Assembly (NCBI RefSeq): GCF_009739465.1
Contig: NZ_WHOM01000040.1
Coordinates: forward strand, 174,531 to 238,530
Reading direction: 5' to 3'
DNA: 64,000 bases
DNA from: Streptomyces apocyni
GTDB lineage: Bacteria > Actinomycetota > Actinomycetes > Streptomycetales > Streptomycetaceae
Shown here: positions 26,044 through 34,794 of the stretch, one piece after another
Numbering within the stretch: position 1 is the stretch's first letter
Layout of the letters: every line of letters starts with the position of its first letter
Notes under the pieces: model-generated
Told to the model about the DNA's origin: nothing
The model's input: only the letters and a program-made list of their open reading frames with translations
Databases searched by the model: none
Program-made: the position numbers and the translations under genes

Positions 26044-27207
26044 ATGAACTCGCACGGACCCGCTGGCGCCCCCGAGCTCTCGGGGGCGCCAGCCCCGTCC
26101 GCTCGCCCCGCTGACCCGGCCGCAGCCGACCCGGCCGACACCCTCGCGTTCGTGGAGAGCCCGGTCCAGCTGCTCAACGTGCTGGAGTGGGCGCACACCG
26201 ACGCCGCGTGCGAGGCTCCGTCCAGCGACCACCCCCGGGCTCGTACCGGCCTCACCCTCATCGTGCTGTCCCCGGTCGACCCCATGTCACGCGGCCAGCT
26301 GCGCCGGATGGCCGAGCTGGCGCGCGACGAGGGGCACACCGTGCGCTGGGAGGAGGCTCGGGGCGGCGCCAGCGCGCCGGTGAAGACCATCAGCGCGCTC
26401 ACCCGGATGCTGCGCACCGCACGCCGGGTGGTCATCGGCGACCCGTTCTCGCGCTACGTGCAACTGCTGCTCACCCTCACCACCGCCCGCGACCTGGTCG
26501 TGGTCGACGACGGCACGGCGACCATGGAGTTCATCGCCCAACTCGCCAGCGGCGAGCGCCTGGTGCGCTGGCACCGGCGCGGCGGCCGCCCCGGCGCGCG
26601 GGACCTGGCCTTCGCGCCCTTCTCCGCTTCGGCCCGACGCCGTCTCATCCCGTCCGGCGAACGCACCGTCGAGATCTTCTCCTCCATGCCGATACCGACG
26701 GACGCCCCCACGGGTATCCGCGTCACCGAGAACGACTTCTCCTGGACTCGCTCCCGCTTCGGCCCGCCGAGGATCACCAAGAGCGCGGACCTGGTGGGCA
26801 CTTCACTGGTCGAAACGGGCGTCGTCGACCGTGACCGCTACCTCGAAGCGGTCAGCCGACTCGCCCGCACCCACGGTGCGACGCGCTACTTCGCCCACCG
26901 TAGAGAGCTCCCCGAGAAGCTGCACGCGCTGTCTACCGCGACCGGACTAGAGGTGGTACGTCCCGACCTCCCGCTGGAGCTGATCGCTCGCCGAGGCCCC
27001 ATCGGGCGTACGATCCTGAGCTTCCCGTCAACCGTGGTACACACCCTGCCCCGCGCGCTGGTCGGCACCGGCGTCGAGGTCGCGGTCTGTGATATCGACC
27101 CCAGCTGGCTGACGAACCACGCCTCGCCGCGCGCCCAGGGCTTCCTGTCCGGCGTCACCGGAACGGCCCGTGACGTGCATCGACTCCAGTCCGTACGCAT
27201 GGCATAG
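26044..27207 (+). CDS. Polysialyltransferase-like (POLYST) glycosyltransferase
   Basis: 387 residues resembling bacterial alpha-2,8-polysialyltransferase/GT52-type enzymes that use CMP-ulosonates. Features: T-L-A-F-V-E-S-P-V-Q-L-L-N opening strand, V-I-G-D-P-F-S-R-Y, V-V-V-D-D-G-T-A-T, Y-F-A-H-R-R-E (the His/basic nucleotide site) and F-P-S-T-V-V-H-T-L (serine/threonine phosphate site). It follows neuB by 24 bases. ATG 26044 chosen; GTG 26041 is adjacent. Probable role: polymerising the activated ulosonic acid made by the two preceding genes. Moderately sure of family, less of linkage. Confidence 0.75.
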   Translation: MNSHGPAGAPELSGAPAPSARPADPAAADPADTLAFVESPVQLLNVLEWAHTDAACEAPSSDHPRARTGLTLIVLSPVDPMSRGQLRRMAELARDEGHTVRWEEARGGASAPVKTISALTRMLRTARRVVIGDPFSRYVQLLLTLTTARDLVVVDDGTATMEFIAQLASGERLVRWHRRGGRPGARDLAFAPFSASARRRLIPSGERTVEIFSSMPIPTDAPTGIRVTENDFSWTRSRFGPPRITKSADLVGTSLVETGVVDRDRYLEAVSRLARTHGATRYFAHRRELPEKLHALSTATGLEVVRPDLPLELIARRGPIGRTILSFPSTVVHTLPRALVGTGVEVAVCDIDPSWLTNHASPRAQGFLSGVTGTARDVHRLQSVRMA

Positions 27208-27319
27208 ACAGAGAGCGAACAAGAGGTCATACCCTCCAGGCAAGCGGCTCATGCGTGCCTCGACCCATTTTCTTACGCCAATCCGGATTAACTTTTGTTG
27301 ATCGTGGGTGAGTTGGCCC

Positions 27320-28627
27320 ATGCGTCGCTCTACCCTTCACAGGGTGAACCAACTGAAGTCGCGCGAGTCCGAAGCCGAGTCCGATACTGAGTCCGCGCCA
27401 GCGGAGGCACTCCCCGGCGCGCTGCCCGAGCCGCTGCGCGCCGAACTCATCGCCTTCCGCCGCGACTTGCATATGCACCCCGAACTCGGCAACCAGGAGT
27501 TCCGGACGACCGCGGCTCTCAAGGAACGCCTGGAACGCGCGGGGCTCAGACCCAGGGTCCTGGACACCGGCACCGGTCTGATGTGCGACATCGGCACGCA
27601 CGCACGTACGCCCGAAGGAACGCACGACGGAACGCGCCCCATGCTCGCCCTCCGCGCCGACATCGACGCCCTGCCCATCCCGGACGCCAAGACCAGCAGC
27701 CCCTACCGGTCCACCGTCCCGGGCCGCGCCCACGCCTGCGGCCACGACGTGCACACCACCGCCGTGCTCGGCGCGGGCCTGGTCCTGGCCGAGCTCGACC
27801 GTGAGGGCCGCCTCCCCGCTCCCGTACGGCTGATCTTCCAGCCCGCCGAGGAGGTGCTGCCCGGCGGGGCGGCCGACGCCATCGAGTCCGGCGTCCTGGA
27901 GGGGGTCGGCCGGATCATCGCGGTGCACTGCGACCCACGGGTCGACGCCGGACGCATCGGACTACGCCACGGCCCGATCACCTCCGCCTGCGACCGCCTG
28001 GAGGTCTCCCTGGATGGCGCGGGCGGGCACACCGCGCGCCCGCACCTCACCACCGACCTGGTCACCGCCGCCGCCAAGGTCGTCACGGAGGTTCCCGCCC
28101 TGGTCTCGCGCCGGATCGACACACGCTCCGGGCTCGCCGTCACCTGGGGCCGGATCGAGGCAGGCCACGCCTGCAACGTCATCCCGCAGCACGCCGAGCT
28201 CTCCGGCACCGTCCGCTGCTTGGACCTGGCCGCCTGGCGACAGGCGCCGGACCTGGTGCACGCCGCCATCCAGGAGATCTCCGACCTGTACCGCGCCAAG
28301 TCGGAGATCAACTACATCCGTGGCGTCCCCCCGGTCGTCAACGACCCGGCCGTCACGGACCTGCTGCACGACGCCATGACGGCCCGCCGAGGGCCCCACG
28401 CGGTCGAGGGCACCGAACAGAGCCTCGGCGGCGAGGACTTCTCCTGGTACCTGGAGCACGTACCGGGCGCGATGGCCCGCCTGGGCGTGCGCACACCGGG
28501 CGAGCACACGGTCCGCGACCTCCACCAGGGCGACTTCGACGCAGACGAATCAGCCATCGAGGTCGGCGTCGAACTCTTCACCGCCGCGGCGCTCCTCGAC
28601 GCGGAGACCAGGGGCCGAACTCGCTGA
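27320..28627 (+). CDS. M20-family amidohydrolase/peptidase
   Basis: Zinc-dependent amidohydrolase of the M20D type (N-acyl amino acid or hippurate hydrolase-like). Motifs: H-M-H-P-E-L-G-N-Q-E-F, A-L-R-A-D-I-D-A-L-P, A-C-G-H-D-V-H-T (metal ligands), Q-P-A-E-E and the C-terminal G-G-E-D-F-S-W. 435 residues from ATG 27320, which follows GGTGAG at 7 bases; GTG at 27308 is an alternative. It stands between the glycan genes and the nucleoside transporter without obvious functional link. Substrate unknown. Confidence 0.88.
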   Translation: MRRSTLHRVNQLKSRESEAESDTESAPAEALPGALPEPLRAELIAFRRDLHMHPELGNQEFRTTAALKERLERAGLRPRVLDTGTGLMCDIGTHARTPEGTHDGTRPMLALRADIDALPIPDAKTSSPYRSTVPGRAHACGHDVHTTAVLGAGLVLAELDREGRLPAPVRLIFQPAEEVLPGGAADAIESGVLEGVGRIIAVHCDPRVDAGRIGLRHGPITSACDRLEVSLDGAGGHTARPHLTTDLVTAAAKVVTEVPALVSRRIDTRSGLAVTWGRIEAGHACNVIPQHAELSGTVRCLDLAAWRQAPDLVHAAIQEISDLYRAKSEINYIRGVPPVVNDPAVTDLLHDAMTARRGPHAVEGTEQSLGGEDFSWYLEHVPGAMARLGVRTPGEHTVRDLHQGDFDADESAIEVGVELFTAAALLDAETRGRTR

Positions 28628-28773
28628 CGGCGCGGCGTGGGCGCGCTGTCGCCCCCGCTTGTTCCCGCCCGGAACAAATGGTGACCTGCGGTTTTACCTC
28701 TCCGAAGCCAACTGGCACCTGTCCGAAACGCTTCGATTGGATAACAGGCTCTGAACCCCTCTTTACGCGACAT

Positions 28774-28785
28774 CTACGCGCGTTA
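28774..28785. promoter_or_regulatory. Nucleoside-regulon operator, copy 1 (CTACGCGCGTTA)
   Basis: One mismatch to the palindrome CTACGCGCGTAG found before four other nucleoside genes. It lies 56 bases before the BMP lipoprotein start, between a TTTACG -35-like element (28762) and TAAGCT (28784), so binding would block RNA polymerase. Confidence 0.7.
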
Positions 28786-28841
28786 AGCTCCCGGTAAGTC
28801 AGCCCCGGTCGGGGCGCTTCCTTGAGTGAAGGGGACCCATC

Positions 28842-29906
28842 GTGCGCCGGGTGACCAAGATCGTCGTCAGTGGTGTAGCCACCACTGCTCTTGCCTTCGC
28901 TGCCACCGCGTGTGGCAACGACAGTGGTGACAAGTCCAGCAGCAGCTCGAACTCGAACGGGAAGGGCATCGGCCTCGCCTACGACGTCGGCGGCCGTGGT
29001 GACCAGTCGTTCAACGACGCGGCCGCCGCGGGCTTTGACAAGGCGAAGAAGGAATTCGACATCGGCGGCACCGAGAAGGAGCCGAAGGATGGCGAGTCCG
29101 ACGCTGACAAGGTGCAGCGCCTGACCGAGATGGCGCGCCAGGGCTACAACCCGGTCATCGGTGTCGGCTTCGCGTACGCCAAGTCCATCGACGAGGTGGC
29201 CAAGAAGTTCCCGAAGACGAGCTTCGCGGTCGTCGACGACTCGTCGCTGCAGACCAAGAACGTCGCGAACCTGGTCTTCACCGAGGAGCAGGGTTCGTAC
29301 CTGATGGGCGTGGTCGCCGCCAAGACCACCAAGACCGACACGGTCGGCTTCATCGGCGGTGTGGACACTCCGCTGATCAAGAAGTTCGAGGCCGGCTTCA
29401 AGCAGGGCGTCGCGGACACCAACTCCGATGTCACGGTGCTGACCGAGTACATCACGCAGATGCCCGACTTCAAGGGCTTCGCGGACCCGGCCGGTGGTAA
29501 GCGCATCGCCAGCGGCATGCTCTCCAAGAAGGCCGACGTCATCTACCCGGCGGCCGGTGGCTCCGGCGGCGGTGCCTTCGAGGCGATCAAGACCAAGGGC
29601 GACGCCTGGGGCCTCGGTGTCGACTCGGACCAGTACAAGATCCCGGCACTCTCGGGCGTCAAGGAGGTCATCCTGACCTCGATGCTCAAGAACGTCGAAG
29701 GCTCGGTGTACGACTTCGTCAAGTCGGTCCAGGACGGTAAGCCGCAGTCCGGCATCGTCTCCGCCGACCTGGCCCAGGACGGCGTCGGCTACTCCAAGTC
29801 GAACCCGGAGTTCGTCAAGATGACGGAGACCATCGCCGCGGTCGACGAGGCGAAGAAGAAGATCGCCGACGGCGAGATCAAGGTCGCGACCCAGCCCAAG
29901 AAGTAG
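28842..29906 (+). CDS. BMP-family nucleoside-binding lipoprotein
   Basis: Extracytoplasmic receptor of a BMP-type ABC importer for nucleosides. 354 residues; lipobox A-A-T-A-C (Cys24) followed by a Ser/Asn/Gly-rich tether. The mature domain shows the family opening GIGLAYDVGGRGDQSFNDAAAAG, then GVGFAYAKSIDEVAKKFP, FIGGVDTPLIKKFEAGFKQG and Y-P-A-A-G-G-S-G-G-G. The transporter genes follow after a terminator, which would let the receptor be made in excess. GTG 28842 follows AAGGGGA. Codon usage is very biased and Lys-rich, as for a highly expressed protein. Confidence 0.92.
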   Translation: MRRVTKIVVSGVATTALAFAATACGNDSGDKSSSSSNSNGKGIGLAYDVGGRGDQSFNDAAAAGFDKAKKEFDIGGTEKEPKDGESDADKVQRLTEMARQGYNPVIGVGFAYAKSIDEVAKKFPKTSFAVVDDSSLQTKNVANLVFTEEQGSYLMGVVAAKTTKTDTVGFIGGVDTPLIKKFEAGFKQGVADTNSDVTVLTEYITQMPDFKGFADPAGGKRIASGMLSKKADVIYPAAGGSGGGAFEAIKTKGDAWGLGVDSDQYKIPALSGVKEVILTSMLKNVEGSVYDFVKSVQDGKPQSGIVSADLAQDGVGYSKSNPEFVKMTETIAAVDEAKKKIADGEIKVATQPKK

Positions 29907-29970
29907 TCCCAGGGCTCAGCGAGAAGTAGCCCGAGGGCTCAGGGAGCAGCTCCCAGGGCTCAGCGGGCCG

Positions 29971-30001
29971 ACCCTCCAGGGGACTTGATCCCCTGGAGGG
30001 T
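29971..30001 (+). terminator. Hairpin between BMP lipoprotein and ABC transporter genes
   Basis: Perfect 12-bp inverted repeat ACCCTCCAGGGG / CCCCTGGAGGGT with a 7-base loop. Just before it the motif CAGGGCTCAG/AGGGCTCAGGG is repeated three times (29909-29963). It separates the receptor gene from the transporter operon, which has its own operator at 30025. Confidence 0.8.
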
Positions 30002-30024
30002 GTTCGCGCCTTTTCTCGTTAACT

Positions 30025-30036
30025 CTACGCGCGTAG
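30025..30036. promoter_or_regulatory. Nucleoside-regulon operator, copy 2 (CTACGCGCGTAG)
   Basis: Exact 12-bp palindrome. Its last bases form the start of a TAGCAT -10-like hexamer, with TTTTCT 17 bases upstream as a possible -35. Controls the ABC transporter-cdd-deoA operon. Confidence 0.75.
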
Positions 30037-30077
30037 CATGTGCATGACAGGATACGGTCCCCCCGGCGGTTCCCGCA

Positions 30078-31781
30078 GTGAGGCCCGTACGAGTCCTGAA
30101 CGGCACCGCCTCACCCGCACCACCGCCTCACCCGCACCACCACCTCCTCCGTCACCTCCTTTCCTCCGCCCCGAGGGAGTGCGCCATCACAGCCTCCACC
30201 GAGACCGCGGCCGTCGAGCTCCGCGGCATCACCAAGCGATTCCCCGGCGTCGTGGCCAACCACGACATCGACATCACCGTCCGCAGGAGCAGCGTCCACG
30301 CTCTGGTCGGTGAGAACGGGGCCGGCAAGTCGACGCTGATGAAGATCCTCTACGGCATGCAGAAGCCGGACGAGGGCACCATCACCATCGACGGCGAGCA
30401 GGTCTCCTTCAGCAGCCCCGGTGACGCGATCGCCCGCGGCATCGGCATGGTGCACCAGCACTTCATGCTCGCCGACAATCTCACCGTCCTGGAGAACGTC
30501 GTCCTCGGCGGCGAGAAGCTGTACGGCATCGGCTCCAGGGCCCGCAAGAAGATCCTGGAGATCTCCAAGGCCTACGGTCTCGGGGTCAACCCCGACGCCC
30601 TCGTCGAGCACCTCGGCGTCGCCGACCGCCAGCGCGTGGAGATCCTCAAGGTCCTCTACCGCGGCGCCCGCACCCTGATCCTCGACGAGCCGACCGCCGT
30701 GCTGGTCCCGCAGGAGGTCGACGCGCTCTTCACCAACCTGCGCGAACTCAAGGCCGAGGGCCTGGCGGTCATCTTCATCTCGCACAAGCTGGGCGAGGTG
30801 CTGAGCGTCGCCGACGACATCACGGTCATCCGGCGCGGCACCACGGTCGGCACGGCCATCCCGTCCGAGACGACCCCGCGTGCCCTCGCCGAGCTGATGG
30901 TCGGCAGTGAGCTGCCGGTCCCGGAGACCACCGAGTCCACGGTCACCGACCGCGTCGTCCTGGACGTCAAGGGCCTCACCCTGGGCGCCGAGGGCCGCAA
31001 GCCGCTCCTCGACCACCTCACCTTCGCCATCCGCGCGGGCGAGGTCCTCGGTATCGCGGGCGTCGAGGGCAACGGCCAGACCGAGCTGATCGAGACCCTG
31101 ATCGGCATGAAGCACGCCGACTCCGGCACCATCACGCTGGACGGCGAGGACGTCACCGCCTGGCCGACGCGCAAGCGCCGCGAGCAGGGCGTCGGCTACA
31201 TCCCCGAGGACCGCCACCGGCACGGCCTGCTCCTGGAGGCCCCCCTCTGGGAGAACCGCATCCTCGGCCACGTCACCGAAGCACCCAACTCCAAAGGTTT
31301 CTGGCTCGACCCCAAGGGCGCCAAGGCCGACACGGAGCGGATCGTCGAGGAGTACGACGTCCGCACCCCCGGCATCGAGGTCACCGCGGCCTCGCTCTCC
31401 GGCGGTAACCAGCAGAAGCTGATCGTCGGCCGCGAGATGAGCCACACCCCGCGCTTCCTGATCGCCGCCCACCCCACCCGGGGTGTGGACGTCGGCGCGC
31501 AGGCCCAGATCTGGGACGCGATCCGCCAGGCACGGCACGAAGGCCTTGCCGTGCTGCTGATCTCCGCCGACCTGGACGAGCTGATCGGCCTGTCCGACAC
31601 CCTGCGGGTCATCTTCGACGGCCGTCTGGTCGCCGACGCCGACCCCGCCACCATCACCCCGCAGGAGCTGGGTTCTGCCATGACCGGTGCCGCCTCCGGC
31701 CACCTGGAGCATCCCGAGGACTCCCCGCCCGGGAACATCGCCGACCAGAACTCCGCGCAGACCGGGGGAGAGGACCGATGA
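30078..31781 (+). CDS. ABC transporter ATP-binding protein, nucleoside import (two NBDs in one chain)
   Basis: Double ATPase like those of BMP-type nucleoside and ribose importers. NBD1: Walker A G-E-N-G-A-G-K-S-T, Q-loop region M-V-H-Q-H-F, Walker B L-I-L-D-E-P-T. NBD2 has a degenerate Walker A (G-V-E-G-N-G-Q-T-E-L) but an intact signature L-S-G-G-N-Q-Q-K. Conserved similarity starts at TASTETAAVELRGITKRF. The only canonical in-frame start upstream of it is GTG 30078, giving 36 His/Pro-rich residues without a ribosome site; AGGGAG at 30174 points instead to ATC 30186. Overlaps the next gene by ATGA. Confidence 0.9.
   Translation: MRPVRVLNGTASPAPPPHPHHHLLRHLLSSAPRECAITASTETAAVELRGITKRFPGVVANHDIDITVRRSSVHALVGENGAGKSTLMKILYGMQKPDEGTITIDGEQVSFSSPGDAIARGIGMVHQHFMLADNLTVLENVVLGGEKLYGIGSRARKKILEISKAYGLGVNPDALVEHLGVADRQRVEILKVLYRGARTLILDEPTAVLVPQEVDALFTNLRELKAEGLAVIFISHKLGEVLSVADDITVIRRGTTVGTAIPSETTPRALAELMVGSELPVPETTESTVTDRVVLDVKGLTLGAEGRKPLLDHLTFAIRAGEVLGIAGVEGNGQTELIETLIGMKHADSGTITLDGEDVTAWPTRKRREQGVGYIPEDRHRHGLLLEAPLWENRILGHVTEAPNSKGFWLDPKGAKADTERIVEEYDVRTPGIEVTAASLSGGNQQKLIVGREMSHTPRFLIAAHPTRGVDVGAQAQIWDAIRQARHEGLAVLLISADLDELIGLSDTLRVIFDGRLVADADPATITPQELGSAMTGAASGHLEHPEDSPPGNIADQNSAQTGGEDR
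30174..30188 (+). promoter_or_regulatory. Ribosome site spaced for an ATC start codon
   Basis: AGGGAG, six bases, then ATC (30186-30188) in frame with the ABC ATPase exactly where homologous proteins begin. A GTG at 30179 is out of frame. Confidence 0.5.
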
Positions 31782-32914
31782 CACAGCAGACCCCCAAGGA
31801 GCTGAAGCGGGAGCTCCTCAAGGAGCGGGTGATCCTGGCGACCGCCGCGCCGGTGCTCGCCCTCGCCGTGGCCGTCGCCCTGACGTCGGTCATCCTGCTC
31901 GCCACCGGCAAGAACCCGTTCGAGCCGTACTCGCTGATGGTGAACTACGTCGCCGAGTGGCCCGATGTGCAGGTCCTGGTCATCAACCAGACCGTCACGT
32001 ACTACTTCGCGGCGCTCGCGGTCGCCATCGGCTTCCGCATGAACCTCTTCAACATCGGCGTCGAGGGGCAGTACCGCCTCGGCGCGTGCATCGGCGGCAT
32101 CGTCGGCTTCAACCTCCCGGCCCCCGGTGTCCTGAAGATGATCGCGGTCATCGTCACGGCCATGGTGGTCGGTGCGCTCTGGGCGGGCATCGCGGCACTG
32201 CTCAAGGTCACCCGCGGTGTCAGCGAGGTGATCGCCACGATCATGCTCAACGCCATCGCCGCCGCGATCATCGGCTACCTGATCCAGCGGGACGTCTTCG
32301 GCCACCAGCCCGAGGGCTCCAACGCCATCAACACCGGTGAACTCCCCGAGTCCGCCTGGTTCCCCGGCATTCCGTACGGCGACTACGAGATCTACGGCTT
32401 CCTGGTCATCGCGGTGCTGTGCGGCGTCGGCTACTGGGTGATGCTCAATCGCACCCGCTTCGGCTTCGACCTGCGCGCCGCCGGTGCCTCGGAGTCCGCG
32501 GCCCTCGCCTCCGGTGTCAGCGGCCGCAAGATGGTCGTCATCGCGATGCTCGCCTCCGGCGCCCTCGCGGGCCTGATCGGCATGCCCGTCCTGCTCGGCG
32601 AGTCCCACACCTTCATGTCCGACTTCCCGGCCGGTTACGGCTTCACCGGCATCGCCATCGCGCTGCTCGGCCGTAACCACCCGCTGGGCATGGCCTTCGG
32701 CGCGCTCCTGTGGGCCTTCCTCGACAAGGCGTCCACCACCCTCGACGACAACGGCTACGAGTCCGAGATCTCCGTGATCATGCAGGGCATCATCGTCCTC
32801 GCCGTCGTCATCGCGTACGAGTCCGTGCAGCGCTGGGGCCTGAAGCGCCAGCAGCAGAAGGTCGGGGCCGAGCTGGCCGCCGCTGCGAAGAAGAACGAGG
32901 AGGTGGCGCTCTGA
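31778..32914 (+). CDS. ABC transporter permease, nucleoside import (first)
   Basis: 378 residues, about eight to ten transmembrane helices, BPD_transp_2 (branched-chain/ribose-type) family. Characteristic loop G-F-R-M-N-L-F-N-I-G-V-E-G-Q near residue 85 and E-V-I-A-T-I-M-L-N in the next cytoplasmic coupling region, plus G-R-N-H-P-L-G-M-A-F-G-A-L-L near the end. ATGA overlap with the ATPase gene upstream and TGATG overlap with the second permease downstream make a tightly coupled operon. Confidence 0.93.
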   Translation: MTQQTPKELKRELLKERVILATAAPVLALAVAVALTSVILLATGKNPFEPYSLMVNYVAEWPDVQVLVINQTVTYYFAALAVAIGFRMNLFNIGVEGQYRLGACIGGIVGFNLPAPGVLKMIAVIVTAMVVGALWAGIAALLKVTRGVSEVIATIMLNAIAAAIIGYLIQRDVFGHQPEGSNAINTGELPESAWFPGIPYGDYEIYGFLVIAVLCGVGYWVMLNRTRFGFDLRAAGASESAALASGVSGRKMVVIAMLASGALAGLIGMPVLLGESHTFMSDFPAGYGFTGIAIALLGRNHPLGMAFGALLWAFLDKASTTLDDNGYESEISVIMQGIIVLAVVIAYESVQRWGLKRQQQKVGAELAAAAKKNEEVAL

Positions 32915-34176
32915 TGGCCGCCACGGCATCCGCTCTCGGCCAGCCCGAAGCCGGGCACGCCCGCCGCAAGTCGGGCTTCGACTGGCACCGCACGCTCTAC
33001 TACGTCCTCGGCGGCCTGGTCCTCTTCTCGCTCGTCCGCACCCTCACCGGCACCAACGACATCACCTCCGTCGGCCAGGTGGCCGCCGCGATCTCCGTCG
33101 CCGTCCCGATCCTGCTCGCCGGTCTCGGCGGTCTGTGGTCCGAGCGCGCCGGTGTGATCAACCTCGGTCTCGAAGGCATGATGATCTTCGGTACCTGGTT
33201 CGGCGCCTGGGCCGGCTACCAGTGGGGCCCGTGGACCGGCGTCGTCGTGGGCCTGCTGGGCGGCGCGCTCGGCGCGCTGCTGCACGCCATCGCCACCGTC
33301 ACCTTCGGCGTGAACCACATCGTCTCCGGTGTCGCCATCAACATCCTGGCGCTCGGCGCGACCCGCTTCCTGTCCAAGCTGACCTTCGGCGCGGAAGAGG
33401 GCGGCAGCACCACCCAGTCCCCACAGGTCGACCCGCTCGGCTCGCTGACCGTGCCAGGCCTGTCCGACTGGCTGGTCTCACTCAACGGCAAACACTGGTT
33501 CCTGATCTCCGACCTGGCGGGCTTCCTCGGCGCGCTGACCACCCGGCTGTCCTGGCTGTCGGTCCTCGCGATCGTGCTGCTGGTCGCGACGTACTTCATC
33601 CTGTGGCGCTCCGCCTTCGGCCTGCGCCTGCGGTCCTGCGGCGAGAACCCGATCGCGGCCGAGTCCCTCGGCGTCAACGTCTACCTCTACAAGTACGTCG
33701 CCGTGCTGATCTCCGGCGCGCTCGCGGGCCTCGGCGGCGTCTTCCTCTCCGAGGTGGCCGCCCCCTTCTACCGCGAGGGCCAGACCGTCGGCCTCGGCTA
33801 CATCGGCCTGGCCGCGATGATCTTCGGTAACTGGCGGCCGGTGGGTGTCGCGATGGGCGCCCTGCTCTTCGGCTTCACCGGCTCGCTCAAGGAGCGCGGC
33901 GCGGAGAACGTCATGGCGATGTTCCTGCTGCTCGGCATCCTGCTGGCGGTCGTCGCGGTGTGGCAGTTCACGCGGAAGAAGTACCTCCAGTCCGGGCTGG
34001 CCGCGCTGGCCGCGCTCGCCGGTGTACTGACGTATCTGACGGTGGACGAGGTGCCCAGGCAGTTCATCGGCGCGGCCCCGTATATCGCGACCCTGCTGGT
34101 CCTGGCCCTGGCGGCGCAGAACCTGCGGATGCCGAAGGCGAACGGCAAGCCGTACCGGAAGGGGCAAGGCAAGTGA
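32914..34176 (+). CDS. ABC transporter permease, nucleoside import (second)
   Basis: 420 residues from ATG 32914, overlapping the previous stop; the longer open frame upstream is a shadow of the first permease. It has the paired-permease signature L-W-S-E-R-A-G-V-I-N-L-G-L-E-G-M, G-V-N-H-I-V-S-G-V-A-I-N-I-L-A-L-G, and F-G-N-W-R-P-V-G-V-A-M-G-A-L-L-F-G. About ten helices, with two further C-terminal helices. It forms the heterodimeric membrane channel with the first permease. Confidence 0.93.
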   Translation: MAATASALGQPEAGHARRKSGFDWHRTLYYVLGGLVLFSLVRTLTGTNDITSVGQVAAAISVAVPILLAGLGGLWSERAGVINLGLEGMMIFGTWFGAWAGYQWGPWTGVVVGLLGGALGALLHAIATVTFGVNHIVSGVAINILALGATRFLSKLTFGAEEGGSTTQSPQVDPLGSLTVPGLSDWLVSLNGKHWFLISDLAGFLGALTTRLSWLSVLAIVLLVATYFILWRSAFGLRLRSCGENPIAAESLGVNVYLYKYVAVLISGALAGLGGVFLSEVAAPFYREGQTVGLGYIGLAAMIFGNWRPVGVAMGALLFGFTGSLKERGAENVMAMFLLLGILLAVVAVWQFTRKKYLQSGLAALAALAGVLTYLTVDEVPRQFIGAAPYIATLLVLALAAQNLRMPKANGKPYRKGQGK

Positions 34177-34568
34177 CGGACGCCGACGTCGACTGGGAAG
34201 CCCTGCGCGATGCGGCGCGCGACGCCATGTCCCGCGCGTACGCCCCGTACTCGGGCTTCCCGGTCGGCGCGGCGGCCGTGGTGGACGACGGCCGCACCGT
34301 CACCGGCTGCAACGTCGAGAACGCCTCGTACGGGCTTGGCCTGTGCGCGGAGTGCGGCCTGGTCTCCGCGCTCCAGCTCTCGGGGGGCGGCCGCCTCACC
34401 CACTTCACCTGCGTGGACGGCAGCGGCGGGATCCTGATGCCGTGCGGCCGCTGCCGCCAGCTGCTGTACGAGTTCGGCGGCCCCACCCTGTTGGTCGACA
34501 CCGCGAGCGGCGTCCGCCCGCTGTCGGAACTCCTCCCCGACGCGTTCGGCCCGGAGCACCTGGCGTAG
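34173..34568 (+). CDS. cdd: Cytidine deaminase
   Basis: Converts cytidine and deoxycytidine to (deoxy)uridine in the cytoplasm. 131 residues from GTG 34173, overlapping the permease stop as GTGA. Zinc site complete: C-A-E (L-C-A-E-C-G-L) with catalytic Glu and P-C-G-R-C-R-Q; the N-terminal Y-A-P-Y-S-G-F-P-V-G-A-A and G-C-N-V-E-N-A-S-Y substrate motifs are present. Length is that of the homotetrameric small class. It lies in the transporter operon, feeding imported nucleosides to the thymidine phosphorylase downstream. Confidence 0.96.
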   Translation: MTDADVDWEALRDAARDAMSRAYAPYSGFPVGAAAVVDDGRTVTGCNVENASYGLGLCAECGLVSALQLSGGGRLTHFTCVDGSGGILMPCGRCRQLLYEFGGPTLLVDTASGVRPLSELLPDAFGPEHLA

Positions 34569-34636
34569 CCGCGCCACGCTTCCTTCTCCCCTACCCCGCC
34601 CCTTCCCGTAACCGGGGCTCCGCCCCAGACCCCGGT

Positions 34637-34692
34637 CCTCAAACGCCGGACGGGCTAAAGATTCCGCAATCCAGCCCGGCCGGCGTTTGAGG
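34637..34692. repeat. REP-like inverted repeat between cdd and deoA
   Basis: CCTCAAACGCCGG and CCGGCGTTTGAGG (13-bp perfect arms), with a partial third arm (TTTGAGCCCGGCCGGCGAGGC) following. This is the widespread Streptomyces intergenic palindrome. It may act as a transcript-stabilising or terminating hairpin inside the operon. Confidence 0.8.
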
Positions 34693-34794
34693 CCATCTTT
34701 GAGCCCGGCCGGCGAGGCCTTTCGGGAAGGGGCGGGGTGGGGGACATATCTCTGACGCGCACCCCACCCACTCCCCTGGAAGGGACCCAACCCC

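Noticed and set aside
28628..28841. Purine or other riboswitch upstream of the BMP lipoprotein
   Set aside because: No conserved aptamer helices recognised; the gap is explained by promoter, operator and ribosome site.
34637..34692. Attachment site or mobile-element end
   Set aside because: No integrase, transposase or tRNA nearby; matches the common Streptomyces intergenic palindrome.
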